From assembly GCF_004310425.1 (NCBI RefSeq), contig NZ_SIUB01000004.1, positions 278,416-342,415 on the forward strand: DNA of 64,000 nucleotides, written 5' to 3'. How positions within the stretch are numbered: the first letter of the stretch is position 1; each line of letters begins with the position of its first letter. The stretch comes from Hansschlegelia quercus. Its GTDB lineage: Bacteria; Pseudomonadota; Alphaproteobacteria; Rhizobiales; Methylopilaceae. The notes under the pieces were generated by a model. That model saw only the letters and a list, made by a program, of their open reading frames with translations. It was not told the origin of the DNA and did no database searches. Positions 17,893 to 27,035 of the stretch are shown piece by piece. The position numbers were made by a program, and so were the translations under genes.

Positions 17893-18005
17893 CGCGGATT
17901 TCGGGCGCCACCACTCCTAAATCCACAATTTTCGACCTAATGCGGGCTGTAAAAACGAAAAACGGCATTGACGGCCGCCGAAGGCGCGGATTACCGTAAA
18001 GTAAT
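17893..18005 (+). promoter_or_regulatory. Candidate operator region upstream of LLM monooxygenase copy 2
   Basis: It contains, in order, CGCGGATTTCGG (17893-17904, the reverse complement of a 12-mer at 11607-11618), GCATTGAC (17965-17972, the reverse complement of the shared GTCAATGC), and GATTACCGTA (17989-17998, identical to 6849-6858). The last element lies in an inverted repeat ATTAC-N6-GTAAT (17990-18005). From 18006 to 18228 I see no further gene. The region probably drives the LLM-reductase-aldehyde dehydrogenase operon. Confidence 0.45.
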
Positions 18006-18228
18006 GCGATGAAGCAGCGGAAACACGCAAATGAAAACGCCATGACCGCGGAATACGGCGTCTGCCGGCCTGATTCAGCGCCGCGATCGTCTACATCCTC
18101 GGGAAGCTGCCGGTAGTGAAGCGGCTCGGCGAAGGCGGCTACGCGGCCTGCCCGACCGCGCTTGGCGGACGGAACAGCCCGTCCACCCGTCCATTCAACC
18201 ACATCCGCATGCACAGGGAGGTAACCCG

Positions 18229-19308
18229 ATGAGGATCGGTCTTCTTCAAGAAGGCGAGATCATGCCGGGCGTCAGCGTCGCACAGCGCTACAACGAGATG
18301 ATCGCTGAGGTCGGTCGCGCCGATGAACTCGGCTTCTACAGCTGGGGCACGTCCGAGCAGCACTTCTCGCCGCCGCGCTTCACCGTCTCCGCTCCTGAAG
18401 TGCTCTACGCCGCGATCGCGCGCGAGACGAAGAACATCAAGCTGCGGATCATGTGCTCTGTTCTGCTCAAGTGGAACCACCCGATCCTGGTGGCCGAGCG
18501 GCTGGCGACACTCGATATCGTGTCGAACGGCCGCGCCGAGATCGCGACCGCGCGATCCAACAACTTGACCACGCTTGGAGCCTTTGGGGTCGATCCCTCG
18601 GAAACGCGCGCGCAGTGGGAAGACGGCCTCGCTGTTCTCATCAAGGCGATGTCGGACGAGACGCTCGAGCACGACGGCCCGGTCTGGAAAATTCCTGCAC
18701 GTCAAATCGTGCCGCAGCCGCTGCAGCGACCCCATCCGCCCATCTGGGTCTCCGCGTCGAGCGTGGATACACACCGCATGGCCGGCGAGAAGGGCATCGG
18801 CGTCCTGACGTTCGAGAACTACTTCGGCTTCGACTATCTGCAGACCTGCATCGACGCTTACCGGGAAGGCCGACAAGCCGGAACCTCGGTCGCGCGCGCC
18901 CGCAACGACCAGATGGGGCTCTACGTCGCGACGGCCTTTTGCGCCGAGACACGGGAGGAGGCCCGGCGCGTCGCCCGTGACGTCGCGCTCGGCTACTTCA
19001 AGTTCATCCTCGATCTCTACGTGCCCCTCGGAAAGCGCAGCTCCTACGAGTATCTCGACGAGAAGATGACCCGGCTGCTCGACAACGAGGGCAACCTGGA
19101 TTTCCTCGTCAACGAGACACCGTCGGTGATGATCGGCACGCCGGACGACTTCATCCGTCGGCTGGACGATCTGAAGAACCGCGGCGTCGACGAGGTGCTG
19201 CTTCGCGTCGACGGCGTGCCGCACGCCGACATCATGCGATCCTACGACCTGATCGGCCGGGAGGTGATCCCGCACTTCCGCGACGTCCGGCTGCAGGCGG
19301 CGCAGTGA
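18229..19308 (+). CDS. LLM-class flavin-dependent monooxygenase (bacterial luciferase-like), copy 2
   Basis: This 359-residue protein is closely related to the one at 10457-11530. They share GTSEQHFSPPRFTV, RIMCSVLL-WNHPILVAERL, WKIP-RQIVPQPLQRPHPP and the C-terminal RG-V-EVLLR-DG-PH-DIMRS. It is preceded by GGGAGG at a normal ribosome-binding distance. It is the first gene of an operon with a flavin reductase (start overlapping this stop as TGATG) and an aldehyde dehydrogenase. A likely sequence is oxygenation that releases an aldehyde, then oxidation of the aldehyde. The substrate is not known. Confidence 0.9.
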   Translation: MRIGLLQEGEIMPGVSVAQRYNEMIAEVGRADELGFYSWGTSEQHFSPPRFTVSAPEVLYAAIARETKNIKLRIMCSVLLKWNHPILVAERLATLDIVSNGRAEIATARSNNLTTLGAFGVDPSETRAQWEDGLAVLIKAMSDETLEHDGPVWKIPARQIVPQPLQRPHPPIWVSASSVDTHRMAGEKGIGVLTFENYFGFDYLQTCIDAYREGRQAGTSVARARNDQMGLYVATAFCAETREEARRVARDVALGYFKFILDLYVPLGKRSSYEYLDEKMTRLLDNEGNLDFLVNETPSVMIGTPDDFIRRLDDLKNRGVDEVLLRVDGVPHADIMRSYDLIGREVIPHFRDVRLQAAQ

Positions 19309-19832
19309 TGGCGAACGTGTCCATCGCGGATTCCAACGCGCTAGACGTAGCGGTCTTCAAGCGGCTGATGGCCGACATGCCCCAAGCCGTAACCATCATC
19401 ACGGCCATGACCGAGGACGGAACGCCCGTTGGCGCGACGCTGTCGGCCGTGATGTCGCTATCGATGAACCCGCCCATGATGGTGGCGGCCTTCGATCGAG
19501 GCTCCGAGACTTTGGCCTGCCTGAGCCAAGGTCGACCGTTCCTGATTCACATCCTCGGCGAAGGACAGGAAAAGCTCGCCTACCGCTTCGCGGGAAAAGG
19601 CGGGGCGGCCAAGTTCTACGAAATCGAATGGTCGGCCGCGCCCTGCGGCAGTCCGAAGCTTCCCTCGGCCGCGGGCGTCATCGCCTGCCGGGTCGTACAT
19701 CTGCACGAGGGCGGCGACCACGTTCTCGTCACCGGCTCGATCAGCGACATCGAGCATCCCGCAGAGGCTGAGCCGCTCGTCTACCACCGTCGCGAGCTGC
19801 GCCCCGCCCGCAATCTTCGCGCCGCCGCCTGA
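19308..19832 (+). CDS. Flavin reductase-like protein, partner of LLM monooxygenase copy 2
   Basis: This is 174 residues from ATG 19308, overlapping the previous stop. It shows the same fold and landmarks as the protein at 8261-8797: PQAVTIITAMTEDGTPVGAT, SMNPPMMVAAFDRGSETLAC, and GGDHVLVTGSISDIEHP. It should supply reduced flavin to the monooxygenase encoded just upstream. Confidence 0.87.
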   Translation: MANVSIADSNALDVAVFKRLMADMPQAVTIITAMTEDGTPVGATLSAVMSLSMNPPMMVAAFDRGSETLACLSQGRPFLIHILGEGQEKLAYRFAGKGGAAKFYEIEWSAAPCGSPKLPSAAGVIACRVVHLHEGGDHVLVTGSISDIEHPAEAEPLVYHRRELRPARNLRAAA

Positions 19833-19851
19833 TCCTCGAGAGGACAAGACC

Positions 19852-21354
19852 ATGACGATCGCGTTCGATCCCTCTTCTTTCATCACCGCGGATGTGAAGA
19901 CGTTCCTTGACGATCCCAAGAAGCTGTTCATCGGCGGTCATTTTGTTGAGGCGCTATCTGGAGAGACCTTCGACACGATCGATCCCGCGACTGGTCGGAT
20001 CATCAGCGCGATTCCTGCAGCCGGCGTCGCTGACGTCGACGCCGCCGTCAAGGCAGCCGAGAAAGCGTTCCAGACGTGGAGCGCGACCTCTCCCGCCGAG
20101 CGCGAGCGTGTCATCCACCGCTTCGCCGACCTGATCGAAGCGCGCGCCGAGGAGTTCTCGCAGATCGAGAGCTTCGACACCGGCAAGCCCGCCGGTCACA
20201 TCAAGTTCGTGGACGTGCCGCTCTCGGTCGGCGCGCTACGCTACAACGCGGGGTGGTGCACCAAGATAGAAGGCTCCGTGCCCGCCGTCTCGGCGGCCGG
20301 CATGCTCTGCTACACCCGCCGCGAAGCGCTCGGCGTCGTGGCGGCGATCGTGCCTTGGAACTTCAACCTCTGCCAGGCCGCCTTCAAGATCGCTCCGGCG
20401 CTTGCGGCCGGCTGCACCGTGGTGCTGAAACCTGCCGAGCAGTCGCCGCTTGCGGCGCTCTACTTAGCAAAGGTCGCGGCCGAGGCCGGGGTCCCCGAGG
20501 GCGTGCTCAACGTCGTAACCGGCGATGGCGAGACAACGGGTGCTGCGCTCTGCGCCCATCCCGGCGTCGACAAGATCGCGTTCACGGGATCCGAAGAGGT
20601 CGGCAAGCTGATCGCACGCAACGCCGCGTCGAGCCTCAAGCACGTGTCGCTCGAGCTCGGCGGCAAGAGCCCGAACATCATTTTCGCGGACGCCGACATC
20701 GAGACTGCGGCGCGCACAGCCGCCATGGCGATCTTCTTCTACACCGGCCAGGTCTGCACTGCGGGCTCACGCCTGCTGGTTGAGCGCCCGATCCTCGAGC
20801 GGGTGGTGTCGCTGATCGTTGAGGAGGCCGGCAAGCTGAAGCTCGGCCATGGGCTCGCTCCCGACACCACTCTTGGCGCGCTCGTTTCGCAGGAGCAGCG
20901 CGCTCGGGTGATGAACTTCGTCGACGTCTCGCGCGAGGCGGGCATCGAGATCGCGACCGGCGGCAGGATTCCCTCGCAGTTCGATGATGCGAGCGCGTTC
21001 TACGAGCCGACCGTGCTGGTCGACCCGTCCGACGACTCAAGGGTGGTCGCGGAAGAGGTGTTCGGCCCGGTCCTGGCGATCCAGAGCTTCGACACGATCG
21101 AGGAGGTTGCGGCGCGCGCCAACCGCACGACCTACGGCCTCGCGTCGGGCGTGTGGACCCGTGATCTCGCAAAGGCCCACACCATGGCTTCCGCACTCAA
21201 GGCCGGCTCGGTGTGGGTCAACACCTACAACCAGTTCGACGCGGCTGCTCCCTTCGGAGGCTACAAGCAGTCCGGCTACGGCCGTGACAATGGCCGGGAA
21301 GGCGTCGAAAAATTCCTTCAGACCAAGGCGGTTTGGATCAACCACGGGGCCTGA
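19852..21354 (+). CDS. NAD(P)-dependent aldehyde dehydrogenase
   Basis: This 500-residue ALDH-superfamily protein has the coenzyme region IVPWNFNLCQAAFKIAPALA, FTGSEEVGK, the general base Glu268 in LELGGKSPN and the catalytic Cys302 in TGQVCTAGS, matching classical ALDH numbering. The C-terminus has WVNTYNQFDAAAPFGGYKQS, typical of betaine-aldehyde/phenylacetaldehyde-type enzymes. It lies 19 bases after the flavin reductase and likely oxidises an aldehyde released by the monooxygenase. The following 292 bases (21355-21646) hold no gene I can support. Confidence 0.92.
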   Translation: MTIAFDPSSFITADVKTFLDDPKKLFIGGHFVEALSGETFDTIDPATGRIISAIPAAGVADVDAAVKAAEKAFQTWSATSPAERERVIHRFADLIEARAEEFSQIESFDTGKPAGHIKFVDVPLSVGALRYNAGWCTKIEGSVPAVSAAGMLCYTRREALGVVAAIVPWNFNLCQAAFKIAPALAAGCTVVLKPAEQSPLAALYLAKVAAEAGVPEGVLNVVTGDGETTGAALCAHPGVDKIAFTGSEEVGKLIARNAASSLKHVSLELGGKSPNIIFADADIETAARTAAMAIFFYTGQVCTAGSRLLVERPILERVVSLIVEEAGKLKLGHGLAPDTTLGALVSQEQRARVMNFVDVSREAGIEIATGGRIPSQFDDASAFYEPTVLVDPSDDSRVVAEEVFGPVLAIQSFDTIEEVAARANRTTYGLASGVWTRDLAKAHTMASALKAGSVWVNTYNQFDAAAPFGGYKQSGYGRDNGREGVEKFLQTKAVWINHGA

Positions 21355-21646
21355 CGGTCAACGGTGAAGGTCCTCCTGGTCATCGTCGACGTTCCCTTGA
21401 TTTCGCATGAAGGTCATCGCGACGGCGCGAGTGGAGCGTCGTCGGAGACCGCGGGATCAGCGACGACGAGATCATGAAGGTGGGGACCTGCGGTCACGCG
21501 GGATGCAGGCGCGGCGTAGGTCTACCCCGTGCGAGTAATGGCGGCGGCAGCGTCCGCCTCTTCGATCGGAACGATCCCCGGCGGCGGCTCGCCCTGTCGG
21601 CCGGGCGTGAGCTGCCGTTCATTATTTCAGGCTAGGGCTCATTGAC

Positions 21647-23071
21647 ATGACCGCATCGCTCTACATCGACGGCGCTTGGACAGAGGGGTCTGGAAAGCGC
21701 CGCGGCAAGGTTCTGAACCCGGCGACGGGGCAGCAAGTTGGCGAAGTTCCGTTCGCCGAAGACGCCGATCTCGACCGTGCGCTCCTAGCCGCCGGAAAGG
21801 GGTTCCGGGTCTGGAAGGCCATGAGCGCGATTGAGCGTTCGAAGATCATGCGCAAGGCGGCCGAAATCATGCGCGAGCGCCACGAGACGATGGCGCGCGC
21901 CATCACGGCAGAACAGGGCAAGCCGATTGCGGAGGCCCGCATCGAAGCCTCGCTTGCGCCCGAGCATACTGAGTGGAACGCCGAGGAGGGTCGCCGCGCT
22001 TACGGCCGCCTGATCCCGGCTCGTGCGAGCGACGTCACGCAGCTCGTGGTCAAGGAGCCGATCGGGCCAGTGGCCGCCTTCAGCCCTTGGAACTTTCCCG
22101 TCAATCAGGTGGTGCGCAAGATCGCCTCAGCGCTTGCCGCCGGCTGCTCGATCATCGTCAAGGCGCCCGAAGAGGCCCCGACCTGCGCCGTCGAGCTAGT
22201 GAGGTGTTTCGAGGAGGCAGGAGCTCCCGCGGGCGTGCTCAACCTCGTGTTCGGCGTGCCGGCGGAAATCTCCGAGCGGTTGATCTCCTCGTCCGTCATC
22301 CAGAAGGTGTCGTTCACGGGCTCGGTGCCGGTCGGCCGCCACCTCGGCGCACTGGCGGCGAAACACCTGAAGCCGACCACTATGGAGCTCGGCGGCCACG
22401 CGCCCTTCATCGTGACCGAAGACGTCGATCCAATCGCAGTGGCGGCCGCGGCGACAGCGTCGAAATTCCGCAACGCGGGACAGGTCTGCATCTCGCCGAC
22501 ACGCTTCCTCGTGCACGACAAGGTGTTCGACCGCTTCCTCGAAGCCTTCGTGGAGAAGGCAGAGGCCATCAAGGTTGGAGACGGCATGGCGGAGGGGACG
22601 CAGATGGGCCCGCTCGCGCAGGCTCGCCGTGTGGATAGCGTCGACGAACTGGTGCAGGACGCCGCAGCCAAAGGCGCGACGGTGCACGTGGGCGGCCGTC
22701 GTATTGGCAATCACGGCTTCTTCTACGCGCCCACGATCGTGGCCAATGCGCCGCTGCCGTCCCGCATCATGAATGAGGAGCCGTTTGGACCAGTCGCGAT
22801 CGTCAACCGCGTGACCTCGCTTGACGAGGCGCTGACCGAAGCAAACCGTCTGCCGTTTGCGCTAGCGTCCTACGCGTTCACGAACTCGCTGAGCCATGCC
22901 GACCGTATAACGGACGATATCGAGGCCGGCATGCTGACGATCAATCACTTCGGTCTGGGGGTCCCCGAGACGCCGTTTGGCGGGTTCAGGGACAGCGGCC
23001 ACGGATCGGAAGGAGGCGTCGAGGGGCTTTCGGCCTACCTGCGGAACAAGTTCGTTTCGCGTAAGCGATGA
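21647..23071 (+). CDS. Succinate-semialdehyde/glutarate-semialdehyde-type aldehyde dehydrogenase
   Basis: This is 474 residues from ATG 21647. It has PVAAFSPWNFPVNQVVRKIA, FTGSVPVGRHLG, the base Glu in MELGGHAPF and catalytic Cys281 in AGQVCISPT. The GabD/SSADH-like C-terminus contains INHFGLGVPETPFGGFRDSGHGSEGG. It would oxidise a semialdehyde to a dicarboxylate for entry into central metabolism. It is separated from the first ALDH by 292 bases. A GTCAATGA-like sequence (reverse strand) lies directly before its ATG. Confidence 0.9.
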   Translation: MTASLYIDGAWTEGSGKRRGKVLNPATGQQVGEVPFAEDADLDRALLAAGKGFRVWKAMSAIERSKIMRKAAEIMRERHETMARAITAEQGKPIAEARIEASLAPEHTEWNAEEGRRAYGRLIPARASDVTQLVVKEPIGPVAAFSPWNFPVNQVVRKIASALAAGCSIIVKAPEEAPTCAVELVRCFEEAGAPAGVLNLVFGVPAEISERLISSSVIQKVSFTGSVPVGRHLGALAAKHLKPTTMELGGHAPFIVTEDVDPIAVAAAATASKFRNAGQVCISPTRFLVHDKVFDRFLEAFVEKAEAIKVGDGMAEGTQMGPLAQARRVDSVDELVQDAAAKGATVHVGGRRIGNHGFFYAPTIVANAPLPSRIMNEEPFGPVAIVNRVTSLDEALTEANRLPFALASYAFTNSLSHADRITDDIEAGMLTINHFGLGVPETPFGGFRDSGHGSEGGVEGLSAYLRNKFVSRKR

Positions 23072-23539
23072 TGGCTATCCGCTGCGGTCGGTAGGAGCCA
23101 ATCTTTACTAACCGCGGCAGCCCCGCATCATCCTAGAGATAGGTCGAAATGCCGGCCTTCGGCCGCTAGGCGCCATGAGCAGATATTGGCATGTCGCGCG
23201 AAAGCGGACGTTCACGTGCCCCATAGAGGCACTCCTTCCTGAAGGCCAGAGCGAGCCGGATCAGTGGACTGCTACAAGGCCACGTGCCGCCACGGCTGTT
23301 TCAAAAGCTGACACCAACCGTCGGAGAATGAGCCTGAACCTCCGCTTGGACTGACCCGAGGATGGTGGTGTCTATTTTGAAATCGTTGGCGTCCGGCTGG
23401 GCGTCTTGAAGCTGTAACGATATGCGGAGCAACCGCGATCGAACCGCTTACTGTTACATGGCTGCATTCGCCGGGTGTGCGTCGCATCGTCATCGCCTGA
23501 AGCAGGGGCGTTTCGCTCCCCGCTCAAGCCGGAGGGGCG
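23072..23539. promoter_or_regulatory. Intergenic region upstream of the DUF1254 operon with GTAAC sites
   Basis: This is 468 bases without a supportable gene. Close to the DUF1254 gene there is CTGTAAC at 23412-23418 and, on the minus strand, GTAACAGTAAG (plus-strand 23447-23457), two consecutive hexamers. Related hexamer pairs occur in four other intergenic regions of the island to the right. Confidence 0.4.
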
Positions 23540-24994
23540 ATGTCGTCGGTCTCGCTTGCATCCCGCGGATGTTTGCTCGGGCTCCTGCTCGGTCTTGGAC
23601 CGGGAGCCGTCGCGCAAACCGTCGAGACACGGATCGGCCCGGTGCCGCTTCAGTTTGGCCTTCCGGCCGACGAGGTGACGCGTCAGAAGCTATATGATGA
23701 AATGGACTTTCAACGTGCAGCCCAGACGTACATCTGGGCTCTGCCGATCGTCAGCTTCGCGCAATGGCAAGCGTCGGCCCACGAAGCGTTCGGGGCGAAG
23801 GACGCCGACGTCGTTATCTATGAGACGCTGAAGGACCGCTTCGGCATCCTCACGGCCAACGCGACGACGCCGTACATCGGCGGCTTTCCAGATCTTTCGA
23901 AGACGGGCCCGCTGGTCATCGGCTATCCCGCCGGCGCGACCGCAGGCGGCATCGGCGACTTTTGGCAGCGGCCGGTGACAGACATGGGCGAGACCGGGCC
24001 AGACCGCGGCAAGGGCGCGAAGTATCTGCTTTTGGGCCCGGGCCAGGAGCTCCCCCCAGCCGATGGCTATAGCGTCATCAGGTCTCCGACCAACAATGTC
24101 TTTGTCGCCTTCCGGGTGCTCGATCCCGACCCTGAAAAGGCGAAGAAACTCATCGCAGCGTTCCAGATGTATCCGTATGCGGATCGCGCGAACCCGCAGC
24201 CGACCCGCGTACTCCGCCCCGAAGGCCGCGCCTGGAGCCAAATCCCCCCGAGCGGCTTTGCGTTCTTCGAGCGGCTGAATGACATCCTGCAGCGCGAGCC
24301 CGTGTTTGAGCGCGACCGCATGATGATGGCGATGCTCAAACCCCTCGGCATTGAGAAAGGCAAGGCCTTCGCTCCAGATACGAGGCAAAGGAAGAACCTC
24401 GACGATGGCGCGCGCATCGGCGAGATGATGGCGCAGACGAAGTCGTTCGCGAAGCGCGAGCCGGAGGCGCTATATCGCTCGGACACCCGCTGGCTCTACG
24501 TCATCCTTCTCGATCCGTCGCAGGAAGCGGAAAGCTACAGCCAGCTCGACGAGCGCTCGGATTATTTCTACGAGGCCGTCACCACCACGCGCGGCATGGT
24601 CAGCAAAACGCCAGGCGTTGGACAAGCCTATCTGGGGGCCTATCGCGACAAGAACGGCGCCTGGTTTGACGGCGGCAAGGCCTACAAGCTCCACGTGCCG
24701 GCCGATGCGCCTGCGAAGCTGTTTTGGTCGCTTACGGTCTACGACGCGCTGACGCGAGTGCTGATCGATAACGGGCAGGATATCGCCGATCGATCGTCAC
24801 GTAACGACCTCCAGAAGAACGCCGATGGCTCGGTTGATCTCTACATGGGACCAAGCGCGCCTCCAGGCCTTGAGAAGAACTGGATCCCGACCGTGCCCGG
24901 CAAGGCGTGGTTCGCCTACTTCCGCCTCTATGGGCCGCTAGAGCCCTACTCCGACCGTTCCTGGAAACTGCCCAACATCGAAGCCTCGAACTGA
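23540..24994 (+). CDS. Exported DUF1254/DUF1214 protein
   Basis: This 484-residue protein has a hydrophobic leader (CLLGLLLGLGPGAVAQ) suggesting export to the periplasm. It follows the DUF1254 pattern: FQRAAQTYIWALPIVSFAQW near the N-terminus, LTANATTPYIGGFPDLSKTG, then the central KGAKYLLLGPGQELP. The DUF1214 half ends with DGGKAYKLHVPADAPAKLFW, LQKNADGSVDLYMGPSAPPG and EKNWIPTVPGKAWFAYFRLY. The biochemical function of this family is unknown. It is followed after 22 bases by a second DUF1254 gene. GGAGGGG precedes the ATG. One of four such proteins in this window. Confidence 0.88.
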   Translation: MSSVSLASRGCLLGLLLGLGPGAVAQTVETRIGPVPLQFGLPADEVTRQKLYDEMDFQRAAQTYIWALPIVSFAQWQASAHEAFGAKDADVVIYETLKDRFGILTANATTPYIGGFPDLSKTGPLVIGYPAGATAGGIGDFWQRPVTDMGETGPDRGKGAKYLLLGPGQELPPADGYSVIRSPTNNVFVAFRVLDPDPEKAKKLIAAFQMYPYADRANPQPTRVLRPEGRAWSQIPPSGFAFFERLNDILQREPVFERDRMMMAMLKPLGIEKGKAFAPDTRQRKNLDDGARIGEMMAQTKSFAKREPEALYRSDTRWLYVILLDPSQEAESYSQLDERSDYFYEAVTTTRGMVSKTPGVGQAYLGAYRDKNGAWFDGGKAYKLHVPADAPAKLFWSLTVYDALTRVLIDNGQDIADRSSRNDLQKNADGSVDLYMGPSAPPGLEKNWIPTVPGKAWFAYFRLYGPLEPYSDRSWKLPNIEASN

Positions 24995-25016
24995 CCGCGA
25001 CAGAAGGGACGGCACA

Positions 25017-26381
25017 ATGCTGCGATCACTCACTCTTGGCTTCGTGGCGTTCCTCGCGCTAGCCGCTCCGACCGTTGATGTGCGAGCAGAGCAGGCTTCG
25101 CCCATCGACTGCCGGACGATCGCAAAGGAAGCCTACATCTACGCCTTCGCGCCGATGGAGAACTACAACACCTGGCGCAAGCAGGCGGTCGATAGCAGCG
25201 CTCCCGAATACGTCGGAGGCTTCAACGTTTTCCGGCACTACTCAGAGCCATTCACGCCCGACAATCATGACGTTGTCACCCCAAACAACGATACGCCCTA
25301 TTCCTGGGCATGGCTGGATCTTAGGGCGGAGCCAGTTGTCGTCTCAGTTCCAGCGGTTCCTAAGGACCGCTATTACGTTCTGCAGCTTTTCGACGTCTTC
25401 ACCTTCAATTTTGCCTATATAGGCGTTCGTTCGACTGGCTTCGAAGCCGGAGATTACATGATCGCCGGACCCCGCTGGACGGGCGAAACTCCGAAACGCG
25501 TCACGAAGGTGTTCAGATCCGAGACCGACATTGTCGGCATTCTCGGTCGAACCGCGCTGAACGGTCCGGAGGACGTACCAAATGTCAAAGCGATCCAAGC
25601 CGACATCAAGGTGACGCCGCTGAGCGCCTTCTTAGGGACTAAAGCACCGCCTGCAGCCGCCTCGATCGACTTTCCTCCCTACGAGCCGTCGAAGGCTGCG
25701 ACCCACGACTTCATCGGTTACCTGAACTTTCTGCTCCAGTTCGCTCAGCCGGCGGATCCAAGCGAGACGGCGCTGCTCGCCCGTTTTGCGACTATCGGCA
25801 TCGTCCCGGGTAAGGCATTTGATCCGACGACGATCGATCCAAAGCTTCTGGCGGACATCGACGCCGGCGTCCGAGATGCGCAGGCCGAGCTCCACGAACG
25901 CGAAGCCCAAACGCTGACCGCCAACGGGTTGTTCGGTACGCGGGCCTTCCTGAAGAACGACTACATGAAACGGGCAGTAGGGGCCGCAAAGGGCCTCTAC
26001 GGCAACTCGCTGGAGGAGGCCTGGTACGGCGGCTTCATCGGAAATGGATCGAAGCCGAGCGTGATGCGCTTTGCGGCTGGAGAGCTTCCGCCAGCCAAGT
26101 TCTTCTGGTCCGCGACGCTCTATACGCTGCCAGACCGGTTCCTCTATGCCAACGAGCTGGACCGTTATTCGGTCGGCGACAGGACAAAGGGCCTCGTTTT
26201 CGACAAGGACGGCAGCTTGACCATTACGATCAGCCACGACGCGCCTTCGGCAGATAAGAAGGCGAATTGGCTGCCGGCGCCGGCTGGTCTCTACAGCCTC
26301 GTGGTTAGGGCCTACGGACCGAGCGAGGAGATGATGACTAGCAAATGGAAGCTGCCGCCACTCCAAACCGCTGCCCCGTAA
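25017..26381 (+). CDS. Exported DUF1254/DUF1214 protein (second of the pair)
   Basis: This is 454 residues with a signal peptide (LTLGFVAFLALAAPTVDVRAE). Family landmarks include IAKEAYIYAFAPMENYNTWR, VVTPNNDTPYSWAWLDLRAE (the DUF1254 N-N-D-T-x-Y motif), AKFFWSATLYTLPDRFLYAN in the DUF1214 part and a C-terminal KANWLPAPAGLYSLVVRAYG. It is only moderately similar to its upstream neighbour. It shares that neighbour's transcription direction and probably its promoter. Function unknown; periplasmic location inferred from the signal peptide. Confidence 0.88.
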   Translation: MLRSLTLGFVAFLALAAPTVDVRAEQASPIDCRTIAKEAYIYAFAPMENYNTWRKQAVDSSAPEYVGGFNVFRHYSEPFTPDNHDVVTPNNDTPYSWAWLDLRAEPVVVSVPAVPKDRYYVLQLFDVFTFNFAYIGVRSTGFEAGDYMIAGPRWTGETPKRVTKVFRSETDIVGILGRTALNGPEDVPNVKAIQADIKVTPLSAFLGTKAPPAAASIDFPPYEPSKAATHDFIGYLNFLLQFAQPADPSETALLARFATIGIVPGKAFDPTTIDPKLLADIDAGVRDAQAELHEREAQTLTANGLFGTRAFLKNDYMKRAVGAAKGLYGNSLEEAWYGGFIGNGSKPSVMRFAAGELPPAKFFWSATLYTLPDRFLYANELDRYSVGDRTKGLVFDKDGSLTITISHDAPSADKKANWLPAPAGLYSLVVRAYGPSEEMMTSKWKLPPLQTAAP

Positions 26382-26612
26382 TAGGTCATCGCCAGGGGGC
26401 AACGGACGAGAAGGCTGAAGTCGGAGCCAAAGCCTTACCGTTCCCGCTCCGCCTGGTGGCATAGAGGCTGTGAACCCAAAGAGTTCAACCAGCGCCCACT
26501 AGGCCTCGTCCGGATTTCTCGCGTTTGTTTAAGGGAAAGCCGGCATCTTTGCTCGTCGAGCTAGCCCCGCGGTTGCATCGTACTGAGCTGACGGCGAGCC
26601 GCAGGTGACGCC

Positions 26613-27035
26613 TCAGTCGACGCAGCGGTGGTAGGTCTCGCGCATCTCCGGGAAGCTTGGATCGTAACGCTCGATCGTATCCTGGTCTTTCAGGCGCAAG
26701 GAGACCGACATCGCTCCAAACATGATCTGTGACTTGCAGTTGAGCGCGGCGACGTATCCGTTGCTCGTCTGCTTGATCGATATGAGTGAACAGGACGCAG
26801 TTTTCCCGCGTATGCGGCTACCTTCGACGACGAAGCCCGGCAGCGTGTTGTCGTGCTTCGACCGGAAGAGAGTTTTCCCGGCCTTGGTGATAAACACATC
26901 GCGGCATTCGAATGAATCTGCGACCCATGAGCCTTGGAATTGTTGCTGGATCCCGGCTCGGACTCCCGACCCTGATCCGCAGGCCATGATGACGACCACG
27001 GAAGCTGCGCCCAGCTTGGCTCGGGTAGCGGTCAT
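26613..27035 (-). CDS. Small exported protein of unknown function
   Basis: This is 140 residues with an N-terminal signal peptide (LGAASVVVIMACGSGSGVRA). The mature part has several Cys (FECRDVF, ASCSLIS, ALNCKSQ, HRCVD) that could form disulfides in the periplasm. I do not recognise the family. Its ATG overlaps the stop of the upstream outer-membrane protein gene (ATGA), making it the last gene of a three-gene operon with two MetA-like proteins. 26382-26612, just beyond its end, holds no gene I can support. Confidence 0.65.
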   Translation of the reverse strand: MTATRAKLGAASVVVIMACGSGSGVRAGIQQQFQGSWVADSFECRDVFITKAGKTLFRSKHDNTLPGFVVEGSRIRGKTASCSLISIKQTSNGYVAALNCKSQIMFGAMSVSLRLKDQDTIERYDPSFPEMRETYHRCVD

